The notes under the pieces were generated by a model, which was not told the DNA's origin, made no database searches, and saw only the letters and a program-made list of their open reading frames with translations. Below are positions 34,289 through 44,454 of a stretch of 64,000 nt of DNA, in pieces. Made by a program: the position numbers and the translations under genes. Origin of the DNA: Candidatus Bathyarchaeum tardum (lineage in GTDB: Archaea; Thermoproteota; Bathyarchaeia; Bathyarchaeales; Bathyarchaeaceae); assembly GCA_029762755.1 (NCBI GenBank), contig JARVGH010000002.1, forward strand, positions 248,001-312,000, read 5' to 3'. Position 1 is the stretch's first letter. The number at the start of each line of letters is the position of its first letter.

Positions 34289-37039
34289 GTGTCTCCTCGG
34301 TCAACCCGGAATAAATTAAAAATTATTTTTGTTGCAACTTTGGTAATTTTAGCAGTTGCAGTTCCCAGTTACGTCTACGTAGATTCATTAATCCCAAAAC
34401 CCGCCAAATTTCAGGTGACTAATCTTGATTTTGATTATAACTGGGTTCAAGTAGGCACTCCAGTAGAAATCTCAGTGGATGTAGCTAACGTTGGAGACAA
34501 AGCAGGTAATCATACAGTACGTCTAACTATTGGTGAAGTTGTAATAGGAACTGAAACTGTTTCTCTTTCAGCGTCAGAAACTGAAACAATTTTTTTCTTA
34601 GCCACAGAATTAGAAATTGGAAATCACACAGTTACTGTTAATGATTTAACGGGGTCAATCCGGGTTACATTAGAAAAACCTGTAAGGCCAGCTGAACTTA
34701 AATTGTCTGCCCTAAAAGTAAGTCGCCCTGAGGCTGCCATTGGAGAAACAATCACAGTTTCTGTTACTGCAAAAAATGTTGGTGATTTACTGGGTGATTT
34801 TTCAGTAGAATTATTCGTAAATGATGTAAAACAAGAAACTCAAAACATCCAATTAGATGGAACCGAAACCACAACTGTGTTTTTTGATGTCACCCGTGAC
34901 ATTGAAGGAGAGTATGTCGTTAAGGCAGGTGACTTAACCACAGCGTATAGGGTTTCTGCTGGCGCCCAAGCTGCTACACAGGCTGAGTTTAAATTCACTG
35001 ATTTGACGATTAACCCAACATCAGTATTAGATGATGAAAGCGTCACTGTTTCAGTTACGGTAACCAATGTTGGTGAAAGCAGCGGCAGTTATGATGTGAA
35101 TCTAACAGTTGACGGCACAACAATTGAAACAAAAACTGTTACTTTGTCTGGAGCTGCAAGCAAAGTTGTTGAATTTGAAATTACTGAAACCGCAGCTGGG
35201 ACACATACCGTTGAGATAGACCACCTGTCGGGAATTTTTGTTGTAGAACAATCGGTTTCTGCATCTGCCGATGTTTTTATACGCAGTTTAAGTGTGGCGC
35301 CATACGAGCTTTGGGACGGACAAACTGTAACAGTCAAAGCCAAAGCAGATAATTTCGCCAATGAGCAAGCTACTCTGCAGTTAAGGGTTTTTGTTGGTGA
35401 CGTTGTTGTAACTACTAAAACATTCACATTAGATTCAGGTGCAACAGACGTTCCAATTGAGGTTCCAATCACTGTGTCGTACAGCCGTGATGATGGAAAA
35501 CCCGATGGATACAGGGTTCAGCTAGTAAACATGGGAAATCAAACTAACTTTTTATCGGGATATTATCAGGTTGTTCCTGATGGATTCCATACCTTTTCTG
35601 TTTCAGTTAACGCCATTGGAATGGAGTTTACTATAGATGGCGAAACTTATGCTGCACCTTATCAAAGATTATTGCCTGAAGGAACTTACATCGTTGAATT
35701 GCCTGATGGTTTTGAAGGGGGAGGCACTTGGTGGAATTGGACCCGTTGGAATGATGGCCCAACAAGTCTTACCCGAACTATTGAGTTAAATAATCGTGTT
35801 TCCCTTACTGCAACTTATCTGAATTGTAAGTCTTGTCCTTCCTTGTATGTTTGGAATGGGGAAGAATATTGGTACACCGCAGAAATATCCGACGGAACAG
35901 GCTATCTTGGCATCTTTGATTACTTCCAAGAAGATGGAAGTTTATTGTTCCTGTATAGTGTTCCTTGGGATTATACTAAACTAAATGCCAGCCGAATGGA
36001 ACCTCGAAACGGTTTCTACGATATGACGCTCATTCAAAAATGGGATGAAATTTCATACATAGACTCTGCAACTTTGGTTTACGTTGACCACCCAGTAGAA
36101 TTCGATGTGTTTTCAACTAAAGCCACATATCTATATGACCTTGACGAACAAGGAACAATCTACACCGTAAGCAATAACCCATCTTCGCCCGTTTCTTGCG
36201 TTAACTCAACAGGACACGATGTGCTGCATTTAGTTTCAGAACGAGATGGAATCACTACAAAAGGCAACGAATTCACTTGGGACACTTTGGAATTAAATTT
36301 AGGAGATTTGTCTGAGGCAGAACAAATCAAACTGTTAGTAGCAGGAACAATCATTTACTCCACAGGAGAAGAACAAGGAGAATGGGCGGGACAATTCTTT
36401 AACCAACCCGGTGAACGACCGTTTCCTCCACCATACATGGAAGTAAGAGATGCAAAAGGCAATTGGGTTCCGGTTCCAGACAATCGACAATTCCCGTTGT
36501 TAGATGTTACTCCAGACTGTTTTGCCATAAACCTAACAGGACTTTTCCAGCCAGGAGATTACGTACTTAGAATACACACATTCTTCAACACGGAATTTGA
36601 TTACATAGCAGTTGACACAACAACACAACAAGAGATAATCGTTGGCGAATTACCAGTTTATTTTGCTAATTTAACTCAAGCATTTGCTACAAACTCCAAT
36701 TCAACAGGAAAATTCACAAGATATGGAGAAGTAACCGAACTGCTTCATAACCCCGACAACCAATTCGTAATAATGCGCCAAGGCGACCAAATAGTTCTTC
36801 ATTATTCTGTAGATGACTTACCTGAAGTTCCAGAAGGCATGGAACGGGATTATTTCCTGTTTGCAAGCGTATGGTTCAAAGTTGACGGATTATTCTACGT
36901 CGATTTTACCGTTGACCCATTGCCATTCCACGAAATGAACTGCTTCCCATATGACATGGAGCTAGAAAGTTACCCATACACCATAGAAAACCAAAACTAC
37001 ATAGATGAATACAACACTCGAACAATCGAGAACCCATAA
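34289..37039 (+). CDS. Large surface protein with four CARDB-like domains
   Basis: A 916-residue exported protein. Residues 9-32 are a membrane anchor or signal. Four CARDB/Ig-like repeats follow (about 40-130, 145-230, 235-325, 330-440), each with a VGTPVEISVDVANVGD-type strand (VANVGD, VTAKNVGD, VTVTNVGE, AKADNFAN). A glycine-rich WWNWTRWNDGP segment and a large aromatic-rich C-terminal region of unknown fold (about 470-916) follow. It is probably a cell-surface or S-layer-associated adhesion protein. GTG start with GGTG upstream. Confidence 0.8.
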   Translation: MSPRSTRNKLKIIFVATLVILAVAVPSYVYVDSLIPKPAKFQVTNLDFDYNWVQVGTPVEISVDVANVGDKAGNHTVRLTIGEVVIGTETVSLSASETETIFFLATELEIGNHTVTVNDLTGSIRVTLEKPVRPAELKLSALKVSRPEAAIGETITVSVTAKNVGDLLGDFSVELFVNDVKQETQNIQLDGTETTTVFFDVTRDIEGEYVVKAGDLTTAYRVSAGAQAATQAEFKFTDLTINPTSVLDDESVTVSVTVTNVGESSGSYDVNLTVDGTTIETKTVTLSGAASKVVEFEITETAAGTHTVEIDHLSGIFVVEQSVSASADVFIRSLSVAPYELWDGQTVTVKAKADNFANEQATLQLRVFVGDVVVTTKTFTLDSGATDVPIEVPITVSYSRDDGKPDGYRVQLVNMGNQTNFLSGYYQVVPDGFHTFSVSVNAIGMEFTIDGETYAAPYQRLLPEGTYIVELPDGFEGGGTWWNWTRWNDGPTSLTRTIELNNRVSLTATYLNCKSCPSLYVWNGEEYWYTAEISDGTGYLGIFDYFQEDGSLLFLYSVPWDYTKLNASRMEPRNGFYDMTLIQKWDEISYIDSATLVYVDHPVEFDVFSTKATYLYDLDEQGTIYTVSNNPSSPVSCVNSTGHDVLHLVSERDGITTKGNEFTWDTLELNLGDLSEAEQIKLLVAGTIIYSTGEEQGEWAGQFFNQPGERPFPPPYMEVRDAKGNWVPVPDNRQFPLLDVTPDCFAINLTGLFQPGDYVLRIHTFFNTEFDYIAVDTTTQQEIIVGELPVYFANLTQAFATNSNSTGKFTRYGEVTELLHNPDNQFVIMRQGDQIVLHYSVDDLPEVPEGMERDYFLFASVWFKVDGLFYVDFTVDPLPFHEMNCFPYDMELESYPYTIENQNYIDEYNTRTIENP

Positions 37040-37060
37040 TAAATAAAAAATTCTTTTTTT

Positions 37061-37375
37061 CTAAATCTTTTTTGACAAAGACTTCAAAGTTCCAGATACA
37101 GCTTTAACGTGTACAGCTGCTGTTTTTCCATTTATTTCAATAATTGTTGCTACAGCGGCTCGAACTTGTTCAAGCATTGTATGGGAGCATCGAATAATTA
37201 TTTGGTTTTTTCCGGGAAAATATTTGAGCTGTTTTAGATTAGCTTTGCTGGAGCCATATTCTCCAAAAAGTCTAAGAACTGAATTTTTAACAGCATTAAA
37301 AACTGTAAATTCTTCAAAATTTTGGTCACTTGAAACTTGTAATGCTAAATAGCGACGTTTTTCTCGTTTAATCAC
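37061..37375 (-). CDS. rnp2: Ribonuclease P protein component 2 (Pop5)
   Basis: A 104-residue RRM-like protein of the Pop5 family: the start KREKRRYLALQV, the middle VLRLFGEYGSSKANLKQLKYF and the strand NQIIIRCSHTMLEQVRAA fit well. With Rpp30 it activates the RNase P RNA for tRNA 5' processing. It overlaps the Rpp30 gene by 8 bases, the usual archaeal order. Confidence 0.88.
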   Translation of the reverse strand: MIKREKRRYLALQVSSDQNFEEFTVFNAVKNSVLRLFGEYGSSKANLKQLKYFPGKNQIIIRCSHTMLEQVRAAVATIIEINGKTAAVHVKAVSGTLKSLSKKI

Positions 37376-38099
37376 AGTTTTTCAGTCCTAGAACCTGTAT
37401 TCCAGGGGCTACATAAGTAGGGCTCAATTTTTTTCTGTTTCGTTCAACGATAAACAATGCATTTGATGATAATGCCTTCAACGCAGATTCTACAGAAAAA
37501 TCAAAAAGGGTTGTAACTGCGGCATTATCATAAGGTCCTCTCATCAGGTGTTCAGTTGTTGCAGCACTAGATAGTATTACAGGGACTTTGCTTCGTTTTG
37601 CTGTTCCAATTTCTTTTCGCAGACGAGACAAAAGATAAATCCGAGACAAGGGCGTTAACTGCAGAATTGGAGCTAACTCAATTTCAAGAGCTGAAAGGGC
37701 ATTTCCGGCAAGTTCTGCTTCTTGGTTGTCAAAAAACCTTTGTCGCATATTGGTTACTGAAAACTGTAAAAGGTCTACTCGTCGGTCTTTGGCAGCTTGG
37801 CGGGCAACATCTTTTGTGTTGCATCTCACTGATATGATTTCGAATTTTCTTCGGTATTTTCGCAAGTCTTTGAGAAGTGAATTGGAGTTACTGGGAGAAA
37901 GATTCACTCTTGAAACAAAGTCAACATCTGCTGAGGCACAAATGTTTTTGAGGTTGCTAATTAGTTGCGAGGTAGCATTTTCTGGAACAGTAATTCCTAA
38001 CATTTGGTAGCCTAAATGTGCAGCTTTTTGTACCATTTTTTTTGTTTGAACATGATCGTTAAGAGGAACACGTAACTGCAAATCAGCAAAAAATTTCAT
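37368..38099 (-). CDS. rnp3: Ribonuclease P protein component 3 (Rpp30)
   Basis: A 243-residue TIM-barrel-like protein of the Rpp30 family: MKFFADLQLRVP at the start, AAHLGYQMLGITVP, the segment RRKFEIISVRC, then DLLQFSVTNMRQRF, and PVILSSAATTEHLMRGPYD. It partners Pop5 in RNase P. Start ATG overlaps the upstream gene's stop (ATGTTAA), and the downstream pop5 overlaps its end, so the three genes are one transcript. Confidence 0.9.
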   Translation of the reverse strand: MKFFADLQLRVPLNDHVQTKKMVQKAAHLGYQMLGITVPENATSQLISNLKNICASADVDFVSRVNLSPSNSNSLLKDLRKYRRKFEIISVRCNTKDVARQAAKDRRVDLLQFSVTNMRQRFFDNQEAELAGNALSALEIELAPILQLTPLSRIYLLSRLRKEIGTAKRSKVPVILSSAATTEHLMRGPYDNAAVTTLFDFSVESALKALSSNALFIVERNRKKLSPTYVAPGIQVLGLKNCD

Positions 38100-38542
38100 G
38101 TTAACATCCCGATTTCTTTACAGACTTGAGTTACATCTTCTAGCTTGGTTTTTCTGAAACGCAAACGAATACGAATCGGGTCACAGGCTACAAGTTTAAT
38201 TTTACCTTGCAAGGCTGCTTGTTTGTCCACTCGCAGGTAAATGCTTCCTTTTTCAAAGCAACGGTCCAGTGTTGAACTTAATTCAACTTTATCCAATGAA
38301 CTAAGGTTTTCAGACAGGTTACCAACTAGTGCCTTTATAGCGGTTTTGTTTTTGATTCTTGCGTCAAAAAAAACAATAGGATTACCATAATGACCGTCTA
38401 GGCTGTTTTTATTGAATGCTATTTCATCTTCTTCGTTCTTGATTGACAAAATGTTTCTAACTGCCTTCATAACTTTTTCAACATCTTCAGTGGCGTGGGC
38501 ACAAAAACGAACATCAACATAAGCTACTGGAAACTGAGGCAA
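38096..38542 (-). CDS. COG1325-type RNA-binding protein (predicted exosome/RNase P-linked)
   Basis: A 148-residue protein with an L5-like fold: VAYVDVRFCAHATED, then SLDGHYGNPIVFFDARI, SSTLDRCFEKGSIYLRVDKQAA and RIRLRFRK. This archaeal family is always near RNase P or exosome genes and is thought to bind RNA. It sits between L15e and Rpp30 here, the classic superoperon order. Overlaps rnp3 by 4 bases. Confidence 0.82.
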   Translation of the reverse strand: MPQFPVAYVDVRFCAHATEDVEKVMKAVRNILSIKNEEDEIAFNKNSLDGHYGNPIVFFDARIKNKTAIKALVGNLSENLSSLDKVELSSTLDRCFEKGSIYLRVDKQAALQGKIKLVACDPIRIRLRFRKTKLEDVTQVCKEIGMLT

Positions 38543-38658
38543 ACATGTTCACTCTCGCATACAAAACCTATAACATTACTTGATATAAATATGTCAAGTG
38601 ATATCTAAAAAATAAAAAATATGATTTTGGGACTCCAAAAAGGAAGCCCAAAATGGGT

Positions 38659-39231
38659 TTATTTACGGGGATGCTTGTTTCTGATTCGCAGAATAGCTTT
38701 TTTGCTAGGTCGGACTTTTTCTGCGCCTCGTCCACGGTTGTGTAGCCCACGAGCTTGTTTACCTGCGCTAGTTAATCCACGGAACACACGTCGTGTTTGA
38801 CTTGATATTGGATGATCAGGCAAAACAACGGGGTCAACCATGATTACTTCGTACCATTTGAAGCGCCCATCTTCCCAGACCCAATAAGAATTCAATACTT
38901 CCATGTTAGGGAATTTTCTTGCAGCACGTTCTTCGGCTATTAGTCGCATGTTTTTGCCGACTTTAAATTTGTTTACACCCAAACGTTTTTGTCGGCGACC
39001 ACCAGTTGGTCGTGTTTTTCGAAAACCAGAGCGTCTAACCCTGACTCGAGCCATAATTATTCCTTGTTTGGCTTTGTATCCAAGGTTTCGTGCACGGTCT
39101 AGTCTGGTTGGTCTTTCAATTCTTATAATAGCGTGTTCTTTACGCCAAGTTATGGCTCTTTGCCACATTAACTCTTTCACATAGGTTTTATCGGGATTTT
39201 TCCAAGCCTCTGCAATATACTTGTATGCCAT
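38659..39231 (-). CDS. rpl15e: 50S ribosomal protein L15e
   Basis: About 190 residues, highly basic. The start [13 protein letters not shown], then [40 protein letters not shown], and the Arg/Lys-rich end are diagnostic of the archaeal/eukaryotic L15e family, which has no bacterial counterpart. I use ATG 39231 with a GAGG site rather than the upstream ATG at 39261. It leads the RNase P gene cluster. Confidence 0.95.
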   Translation of the reverse strand: MAYKYIAEAWKNPDKTYVKELMWQRAITWRKEHAIIRIERPTRLDRARNLGYKAKQGIIMARVRVRRSGFRKTRPTGGRRQKRLGVNKFKVGKNMRLIAEERAARKFPNMEVLNSYWVWEDGRFKWYEVIMVDPVVLPDHPISSQTRRVFRGLTSAGKQARGLHNRGRGAEKVRPSKKAILRIRNKHPRK

Positions 39232-39400
39232 TTTTTTATTCCTCACATTCTTTCGGTTCAACCCAACATTGGGTCACATCCCATCGGAACAACTAGCAAC
39301 AAACAACAAACAGTTAATAAACCTTTTTAGAAATTGATGCGATCTTGAAAGATTTATTTGTGGAAAAGTTTTCTTCCATCAAAGATGAATTGTTTGTCAC

Positions 39401-40149
39401 TCATTTTTCTCCAGCGATAATAGCCATTGAACCCAGAAATAGGGGTAACTTCAGTGGTCGTGGAATAAACGGGTCATCACGGGTTTTAATGAACTCCACT
39501 TTGTTAATTCCCCAGCTTTTGATGGTTGCGATTAGGTCATCTGGGTTGCCGTAAATTTTCTTGATTAGAAACTCGTCTTGAAAAGCGAAGTTTCCACCTT
39601 TTTTAACTACACGTAGTGCTTCACGAATAACTTCGCGTTTATCTTTAGCGCTGCTGACTTCATGGAAAACAAAATTGCTCACAGCAGCATCGAACTGCCC
39701 GTCATCAAAGGGCAACGCCGCTGCATCAGCTTTTTGGAACTTCACCTGTTCTTGTAATCCTTCTGCTTGTGCGTTTTTTTCACATGTTTTTTTGGAGTAC
39801 TCCCAACGTTTTCCCCAGTAATCAATTCCTGTAACCTGTGCTTTTGGATATTTTTTAGCAATCATAATCGTAAGGGCACCGTTGCCACAGCCAATATCTA
39901 AGCCTTTGCCTTCGCCGTTCCAATCCAATTTTGTTAAAACTAAGTTCCATACAGACTGCTGAATGTTTCCACTGATGCAGAAAACTTGTAACGTGCATAC
40001 ACAAAAAATGCTGCAATAACAAAGAACAATATTGCAGTTATAAGTAAATATTGAAACCATATGGCTACTATTAAAAACAGGACACCAATTATGACAGAAC
40101 CATAAATTATTCGTTTGGGAACCCAATTTCCATAATCAACATTTACCAC
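39401..40149 (-). pseudogene. Membrane-anchored SAM methyltransferase with a frameshift
   Basis: The N-terminus is encoded in one frame from ATG 40149: MVNVDYGNWVPKRIIYG then two membrane spans up to YARYKFSAS. The methyltransferase continues in another frame: GNIQQSVW, GKGLDIGCGNGALTI (SAM motif I), TGIDYW, ADAALPFDDGQFDAAVS, and VVKKGG. The switch is at about 39969-39974, where inserting one base would restore KFSASGGN. So one base is missing, either a real mutation or a sequencing error. If restored it would be a ~250-residue class I methyltransferase of unknown substrate. Confidence 0.75.
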
Positions 40150-40313
40150 TAGTATTCATCCAGTTTTTGAATTTTAAATAATGTTTCATCTAAGTTTATA
40201 TATAATTTTTGTCGTAACCCTCATTGGCTATTCTACCAATTGTGATGGACTGACGTTGCAATAAGCAGAGGTTATAAAAAGAAAATAAAAACCTGAACTA
40301 AAACGGGTTTTCA

Positions 40314-40985
40314 TTATTTATCTACTAGTTTTGCTTTTTTAATTATTAGAACGCCACTGTTATTTTCATATTCAATTTCAGTTTCTACGATTTCTATGCA
40401 TTTTTTGAAAATTGGACCATCCAAAACTAATGACTCGTATTCACCACCTTCACCTACCAAAGAAATTTGGTATTTTTTATTGAGTTCCACAAGCTTTTGC
40501 AATGTTTCTTGGTTGATTTCTTGTCCCAGCCATGTTTGGTCTAAACCTTGAGCTGACACGCCTACTAGTATGACTTTGAATCTGAGAGAAATTAGTTCAT
40601 TCATCAAATCTATCGGTTCTTGATGCCATAAGGGATCAATAGATTTTATCCCTAACTCATTACATATGTTGTCAATTCTTTTCTTCTGATAAACTGAAGC
40701 TATAGCTCCCGTCACTACACCTTCCACGTCAAGGGACTCTATTAGTTTCTTGAGGTCTTCTAGTTCTTTTTCTTTTATTCCAGAAGTTTTTGCCTTAACC
40801 AACGGAATCTCTAATGCTTCAGCAAGATAATTAGTCATGTGTACGTTAGGATGATGGAACATGTAACTGTCTGACCGTTCAGGAACCATTGTGCCCAAAA
40901 CTTTGATTTCATGTCCCATCTGTTGAGCTCTGTAAAGAGCTAAAATTGAATCCTTTCCGCCACTAACTAAAGCTACTAATTGCAT
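40314..40985 (-). CDS. dph6: Diphthine-ammonia ligase family protein (Dph6-like)
   Basis: A 223-residue adenine-nucleotide alpha-hydrolase fold protein. The PP-loop SGGKDSILALYRA is at residues 8-20. Later EGVVTGAIASVYQKKRI, GIKSIDPLWHQ and GEGGEYESLVLDGP match the Dph6/MJ0570 family, which makes the final amide of diphthamide on elongation factor 2. It lies alone, followed by the frameshifted methyltransferase. Confidence 0.88.
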   Translation of the reverse strand: MQLVALVSGGKDSILALYRAQQMGHEIKVLGTMVPERSDSYMFHHPNVHMTNYLAEALEIPLVKAKTSGIKEKELEDLKKLIESLDVEGVVTGAIASVYQKKRIDNICNELGIKSIDPLWHQEPIDLMNELISLRFKVILVGVSAQGLDQTWLGQEINQETLQKLVELNKKYQISLVGEGGEYESLVLDGPIFKKCIEIVETEIEYENNSGVLIIKKAKLVDK

Positions 40986-41014
40986 TTCAAGGCATCCAAA
41001 GAAAAATGGGATGT

Positions 41015-42367
41015 TTAGAGGTTTCTTGCTTTTTCAAACACCTGATTAACTTTGGATTCCCACTCTGCCAATCCTTCAGGGGAATCAGGGTAGTTCCTGT
41101 AGAGATGTTTTACTTCTTTCATAAGTTTAGCAGTAGAATTCAATTTCATCAAAAGCGATAAACATCCAAGTCCCTTAAAGAGCCTGCTTGTTTTTTCAGT
41201 TATGTTAAGTTTTAAGTCTTCACCCATGCTGGCTTTGAGCAAATCATCGTCAGTGATTAAGTGGTGGCTCATTCCGTAGTTCATTTCTTCGTTAGTTAAA
41301 CTTTGAAGAAACAAACGGAACAAGTCAAGTCCTGCTTGTTTGGCGCCATATGCTACCATGAACATGCCAGTGTAAGGCCACATTTGTTCGCGGCTCACGT
41401 CACCTTTTTCTAACGCTTCGATTATGACTTCTGCTGCTTTGACGCCCCCCATCATTGATGAACCAATTCCACCTCCGTGGATGGGGTTAACTTGGCATGC
41501 TGCGTCGCCGATAATGATTATTCCGTTTCCAACCATTGGGCTTATTGGACTTCGGGTTGGAACCAGACCTCCACCACCTGTTAAGACTTTTGAGTCGTTA
41601 AACAGGGGCATTGATGAAATCACATCATTGTAAAGGTCTTTGGGATTTAGGAACCCTTCTTTCATGGCTACTCCCAGGCCCACGTTAATTGTAGTTGGGC
41701 TTTTAGGGAAAACCCAGTAATATCCACCTGGAACCTTATTCAAGTCAAGGTAAATTTTACAGAACCCAGGGTCTGCAATTGGCTCTTTTATTTCTCTAAT
41801 TTCCCGGTAACAAATTTCTATATCTTCGTCTTTAATGTCGTTTTCTATGCCAAATTCTGCAGGAAGTTTTTTGCGTAGAACAGCTGCATGTCCACTTGCG
41901 TCGACAACAACTTTGGCGCGTATTTCCATTTTTTGGTCAGTTTTGAGGTTTTTTGCTGAAACTCCAACCACGAAATTGTTTTCTACGATGGGATCAATGA
42001 CAACTGTCTGATCCATCAGGGTCACGCCACTTTCTTTTGTTTCTTTTACCAGTCTTTGACCAAAAAGTAAACGGTTAACTAGGTATCCATGGACGCCTTC
42101 GCCTTTGACGTTTACTTCTGTTTCTAGGTCAGGTGAGTAAACTTTTATGCCTTCGATTACTTGGTCAAGTTCTGCTCCCGAAGGATAAGCAATTCCTATG
42201 TTATCAAAATGATGTTTGCCGATTGCGTCTCCACAGACCTTGTCGCCTATGTTTTTTTCTTCTTTGCGATCTATCATACATACCGTTAGACCTGCGTTTG
42301 CAAGAGTTTTGGCTGTTAAACATCCCCCGGTTCCAGCCCCAACAACTATAACGTCAAATTTGTTCAA
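41015..42367 (-). CDS. Geranylgeranyl reductase-family flavoprotein
   Basis: A 450-residue FAD enzyme. The GxGxxG dinucleotide fold VVGAGTGGCLTAK is at the start, GDKVCGDAIGKHHFDNIG follows, and the FAD-binding GDAACQVNPIHGGGIG is near residue 285. The family saturates the double bonds of archaeal geranylgeranyl lipids or related isoprenoids. The exact substrate cannot be fixed by sequence. It precedes dph6 by 30 bases in the same direction. Confidence 0.88.
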   Translation of the reverse strand: MNKFDVIVVGAGTGGCLTAKTLANAGLTVCMIDRKEEKNIGDKVCGDAIGKHHFDNIGIAYPSGAELDQVIEGIKVYSPDLETEVNVKGEGVHGYLVNRLLFGQRLVKETKESGVTLMDQTVVIDPIVENNFVVGVSAKNLKTDQKMEIRAKVVVDASGHAAVLRKKLPAEFGIENDIKDEDIEICYREIREIKEPIADPGFCKIYLDLNKVPGGYYWVFPKSPTTINVGLGVAMKEGFLNPKDLYNDVISSMPLFNDSKVLTGGGGLVPTRSPISPMVGNGIIIIGDAACQVNPIHGGGIGSSMMGGVKAAEVIIEALEKGDVSREQMWPYTGMFMVAYGAKQAGLDLFRLFLQSLTNEEMNYGMSHHLITDDDLLKASMGEDLKLNITEKTSRLFKGLGCLSLLMKLNSTAKLMKEVKHLYRNYPDSPEGLAEWESKVNQVFEKARNL

Positions 42368-42602
42368 CTGATTTCTCTCCAGTTCCTTTTATGATGCTTG
42401 AAAAGGGATTCATAACCTTTACGATAATCCGAGAAAATGTGAAAGAGTTAATTAAAGTTTATTCAATTGTTTTGCTGTTTGTAAATTGTTTTTGGCTTCC
42501 AAAAATAATGATATTCTTTTCAAAAATAGAAGAAAGTTGAACCTGAACTAGTCAGGTTTTTCTGCTTATTGTCAACAGTGTTTTGTAATTTTGTTTGGAT
42601 AG

Positions 42603-43082
42603 TTACATCCATTCGTTGTAGTTTTGGGTTTCCCAAACTTTGATGATTTCGATATGCACTTCTTTTTCGTAGTCGTCAGGGTTGAACAAGTTGATGTACC
42701 ATACCATGTCAACGTTTTCTTGGTCTACGCGCCAGCTTACTGTTCCGTTGTCTGTTTCACTTACCCATCTTTGGATTTTCCCAAATGTGTCGTTGCCTAA
42801 TCGACAGGGGAACCATCCTTGAGTGTCGTCAAACATCACTGCAGAGTGAGGCGTCCACTTTATTGTTCCTTCTGAAACAGTTAGTTTGACTTCAAAAAAC
42901 GCTGCAGGTGAAGACAAATAGAATGCCCTGAACTTTACTTCTTGGCCGTCAATTGTGATGGTGTTGCTGTAGATTACTTCATGTTTCTCTGTATATGCAA
43001 GTGCATACACTACAGTAGCAAAACTTGAAACAAGTAACAACGTTGCAAGCACTCCAGTCTTTAGCAAGTTTTTCCTTTGCAT
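42603..43082 (-). CDS. Small secreted protein of unknown function
   Basis: A 159-residue protein with an N-terminal Sec signal (KNLLKTGVLATLLLVSSFATVVYALA). The mature part is beta-rich with many aromatic residues (FRAFYLSSPAAFFEVKLTVSEG, WRVDQENVDMVWYINLFNP), which fits a small extracellular beta-sandwich. No family recognised. Confidence 0.7.
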   Translation of the reverse strand: MQRKNLLKTGVLATLLLVSSFATVVYALAYTEKHEVIYSNTITIDGQEVKFRAFYLSSPAAFFEVKLTVSEGTIKWTPHSAVMFDDTQGWFPCRLGNDTFGKIQRWVSETDNGTVSWRVDQENVDMVWYINLFNPDDYEKEVHIEIIKVWETQNYNEWM

Positions 43083-43203
43083 TCTTTTTCACGTTTGCGC
43101 AGTTATGCCAAAAAGTAGATATGACTTCTTGTGAAGTGAAAAATGCGACAGACAAAAAACGATTTATGTGAAAAACAAAAAAATGGTGAAAGTTAGGGAT
43201 AAC

Positions 43204-44004
43204 CTAACAGCTTTTATCACATTTACCTGTTTTGAATTTGTCCCAGCAGTGAATTATATCTCGCATCAGTTCAGGTTGAAGGTTGTAGAAGTCATTAATT
43301 TTGCCTTCAGGGAAAAACATTCTGATGTTTACTTCCCGTCCAAGGCGATCCATCGTAAGCATATTTGCTTCAGGTTTATGTGGGAGAATGTCTTTGTATT
43401 TTTCATAGAATTTTTCAATTGTGGGTTTGATGCAGTCTTCGATCATCTGTTTGTTGGTTTTGTGGTCCAAATGGGGGAAGCCCATCTTGAATGAGTAATC
43501 GATTATGTCTTTTGTTCCAGAATAGTTGCGAATAATGCTATCCAAGACTTTCTTGTTGGGAATCTCAGTTATGTTGTATGATGGCGTGTAAATCTTAGTG
43601 TAGTTTATTGTTATCTCTGTTACTTCGCCTTCTACATCTCCAATTTTCACGTAATCCCGTACCATGAACGGTCTAGAAATCATAATGTAGAAACCAGCCA
43701 AGAAATTGCCTACGGTTTGAGTGGAAGCAAAACCTATAGCGGTTCCAGTAAGTGCTGACGCTCCGAAAAACCATTCAGTGGGCACTTCAAAAAGTCCGAG
43801 TAGAGAAACTACGCCTCCAGCTACAACAAGTATTCTTGCGAGTAACTTTAAAATATTAATAGCATGCGGTTCCATACACGTTTTTTGGCCATATCTTGTT
43901 ATTGATCTGCGGATAACTTTGTCAAGAACAATAGTAATTCCAACAATAACCAGTGCGATAATTATCCTAAAGATTTGATCATTAGTTAGCAACTCAGCAG
44001 ACAT
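43204..44004 (-). CDS. MscS-type mechanosensitive channel
   Basis: About 266 residues. Three spans precede the pore helix ALTGTAIGFASTQTVGNFLAGFYIM, followed by the beta domain VRDYVKIGDVEGEVTEI and a C-terminal alpha/beta region. This is the MscS core that opens on membrane tension. I start at ATG 44004 (MSAELLTND); the ATG at 44049 adds an odd hydrophobic head. Confidence 0.9.
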   Translation of the reverse strand: MSAELLTNDQIFRIIIALVIVGITIVLDKVIRRSITRYGQKTCMEPHAINILKLLARILVVAGGVVSLLGLFEVPTEWFFGASALTGTAIGFASTQTVGNFLAGFYIMISRPFMVRDYVKIGDVEGEVTEITINYTKIYTPSYNITEIPNKKVLDSIIRNYSGTKDIIDYSFKMGFPHLDHKTNKQMIEDCIKPTIEKFYEKYKDILPHKPEANMLTMDRLGREVNIRMFFPEGKINDFYNLQPELMRDIIHCWDKFKTGKCDKSC

Positions 44005-44097
44005 GTCATACACCACTGATAAACCCTGAAAAAAGCAGGTGCTAAACAAATACTTTTCTATAAGTGTTAATTTTAAAAAGAAATTATTTGGAAAAAG

Positions 44098-44134
44098 AAA
44101 ATAAAAAAGGAAATTGGCGGGCTTTTTTGACCCG
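44098..44134 (-). terminator. Terminator after the glnA-sensor transcript
   Basis: On the minus strand CGGG and CCCG (44131-44134 with 44118-44121) form a stem around an A-rich loop, then T-rich DNA follows (44098-44110), 45 bases after the last sensor-domain stop. Confidence 0.5.
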
Positions 44135-44178
44135 ACTTGGCACTTTGGATGTTGAACGTTTTTGTCAAAGAACTTTGT

Positions 44179-44439
44179 TTAAGGTATGAACATTGACAGC
44201 AATGTTTCAGTGTGAATCACGTTGTGGTTCTTTTCCATCATTTCGTAGATGATTTTTGCGAGTTGCTCTGAATTGTCTGCCTCTATTATTGCTACTGCGT
44301 CGAACCGTCCCAGAACGGAATTGGCGAGTTTTATACCTTTTATCTTCCTTGACTGTACGATCTCCTCCGAAGTGCCCGGTCTCATCGTAACGAGTACGAA
44401 AGCCCGGATTTTTTTGCTGCGGAGATCTTTTTTGGTCAT
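44179..44439 (-). CDS. Stand-alone AsnC/Lrp ligand-sensing domain (second)
   Basis: An 86-residue protein that is only the Lrp/AsnC effector domain: FVLVTMRPGTSEEIVQSRKIKG, GRFDAVAIIEAD, and HTETLLSMF, with no DNA-binding part. It has a Lys-rich head (KKDLRSKK). Such domains form rings that bind amino acids. It lies directly after the related 76-residue domain and glnA on one transcript, so it may sense glutamine or another amino acid for nitrogen control. Confidence 0.82.
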   Translation of the reverse strand: MTKKDLRSKKIRAFVLVTMRPGTSEEIVQSRKIKGIKLANSVLGRFDAVAIIEADNSEQLAKIIYEMMEKNHNVIHTETLLSMFIP

Positions 44440-44454
44440 TGTTTTCTCTCCTGT

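Noticed and set aside
42541-42557. Palindrome ACCTGA...TCAGGT as a regulatory site
   Set aside because: It lies about 45 bases after the end of a minus-strand gene and is more likely a transcript-end hairpin; nothing else supports a binding site.
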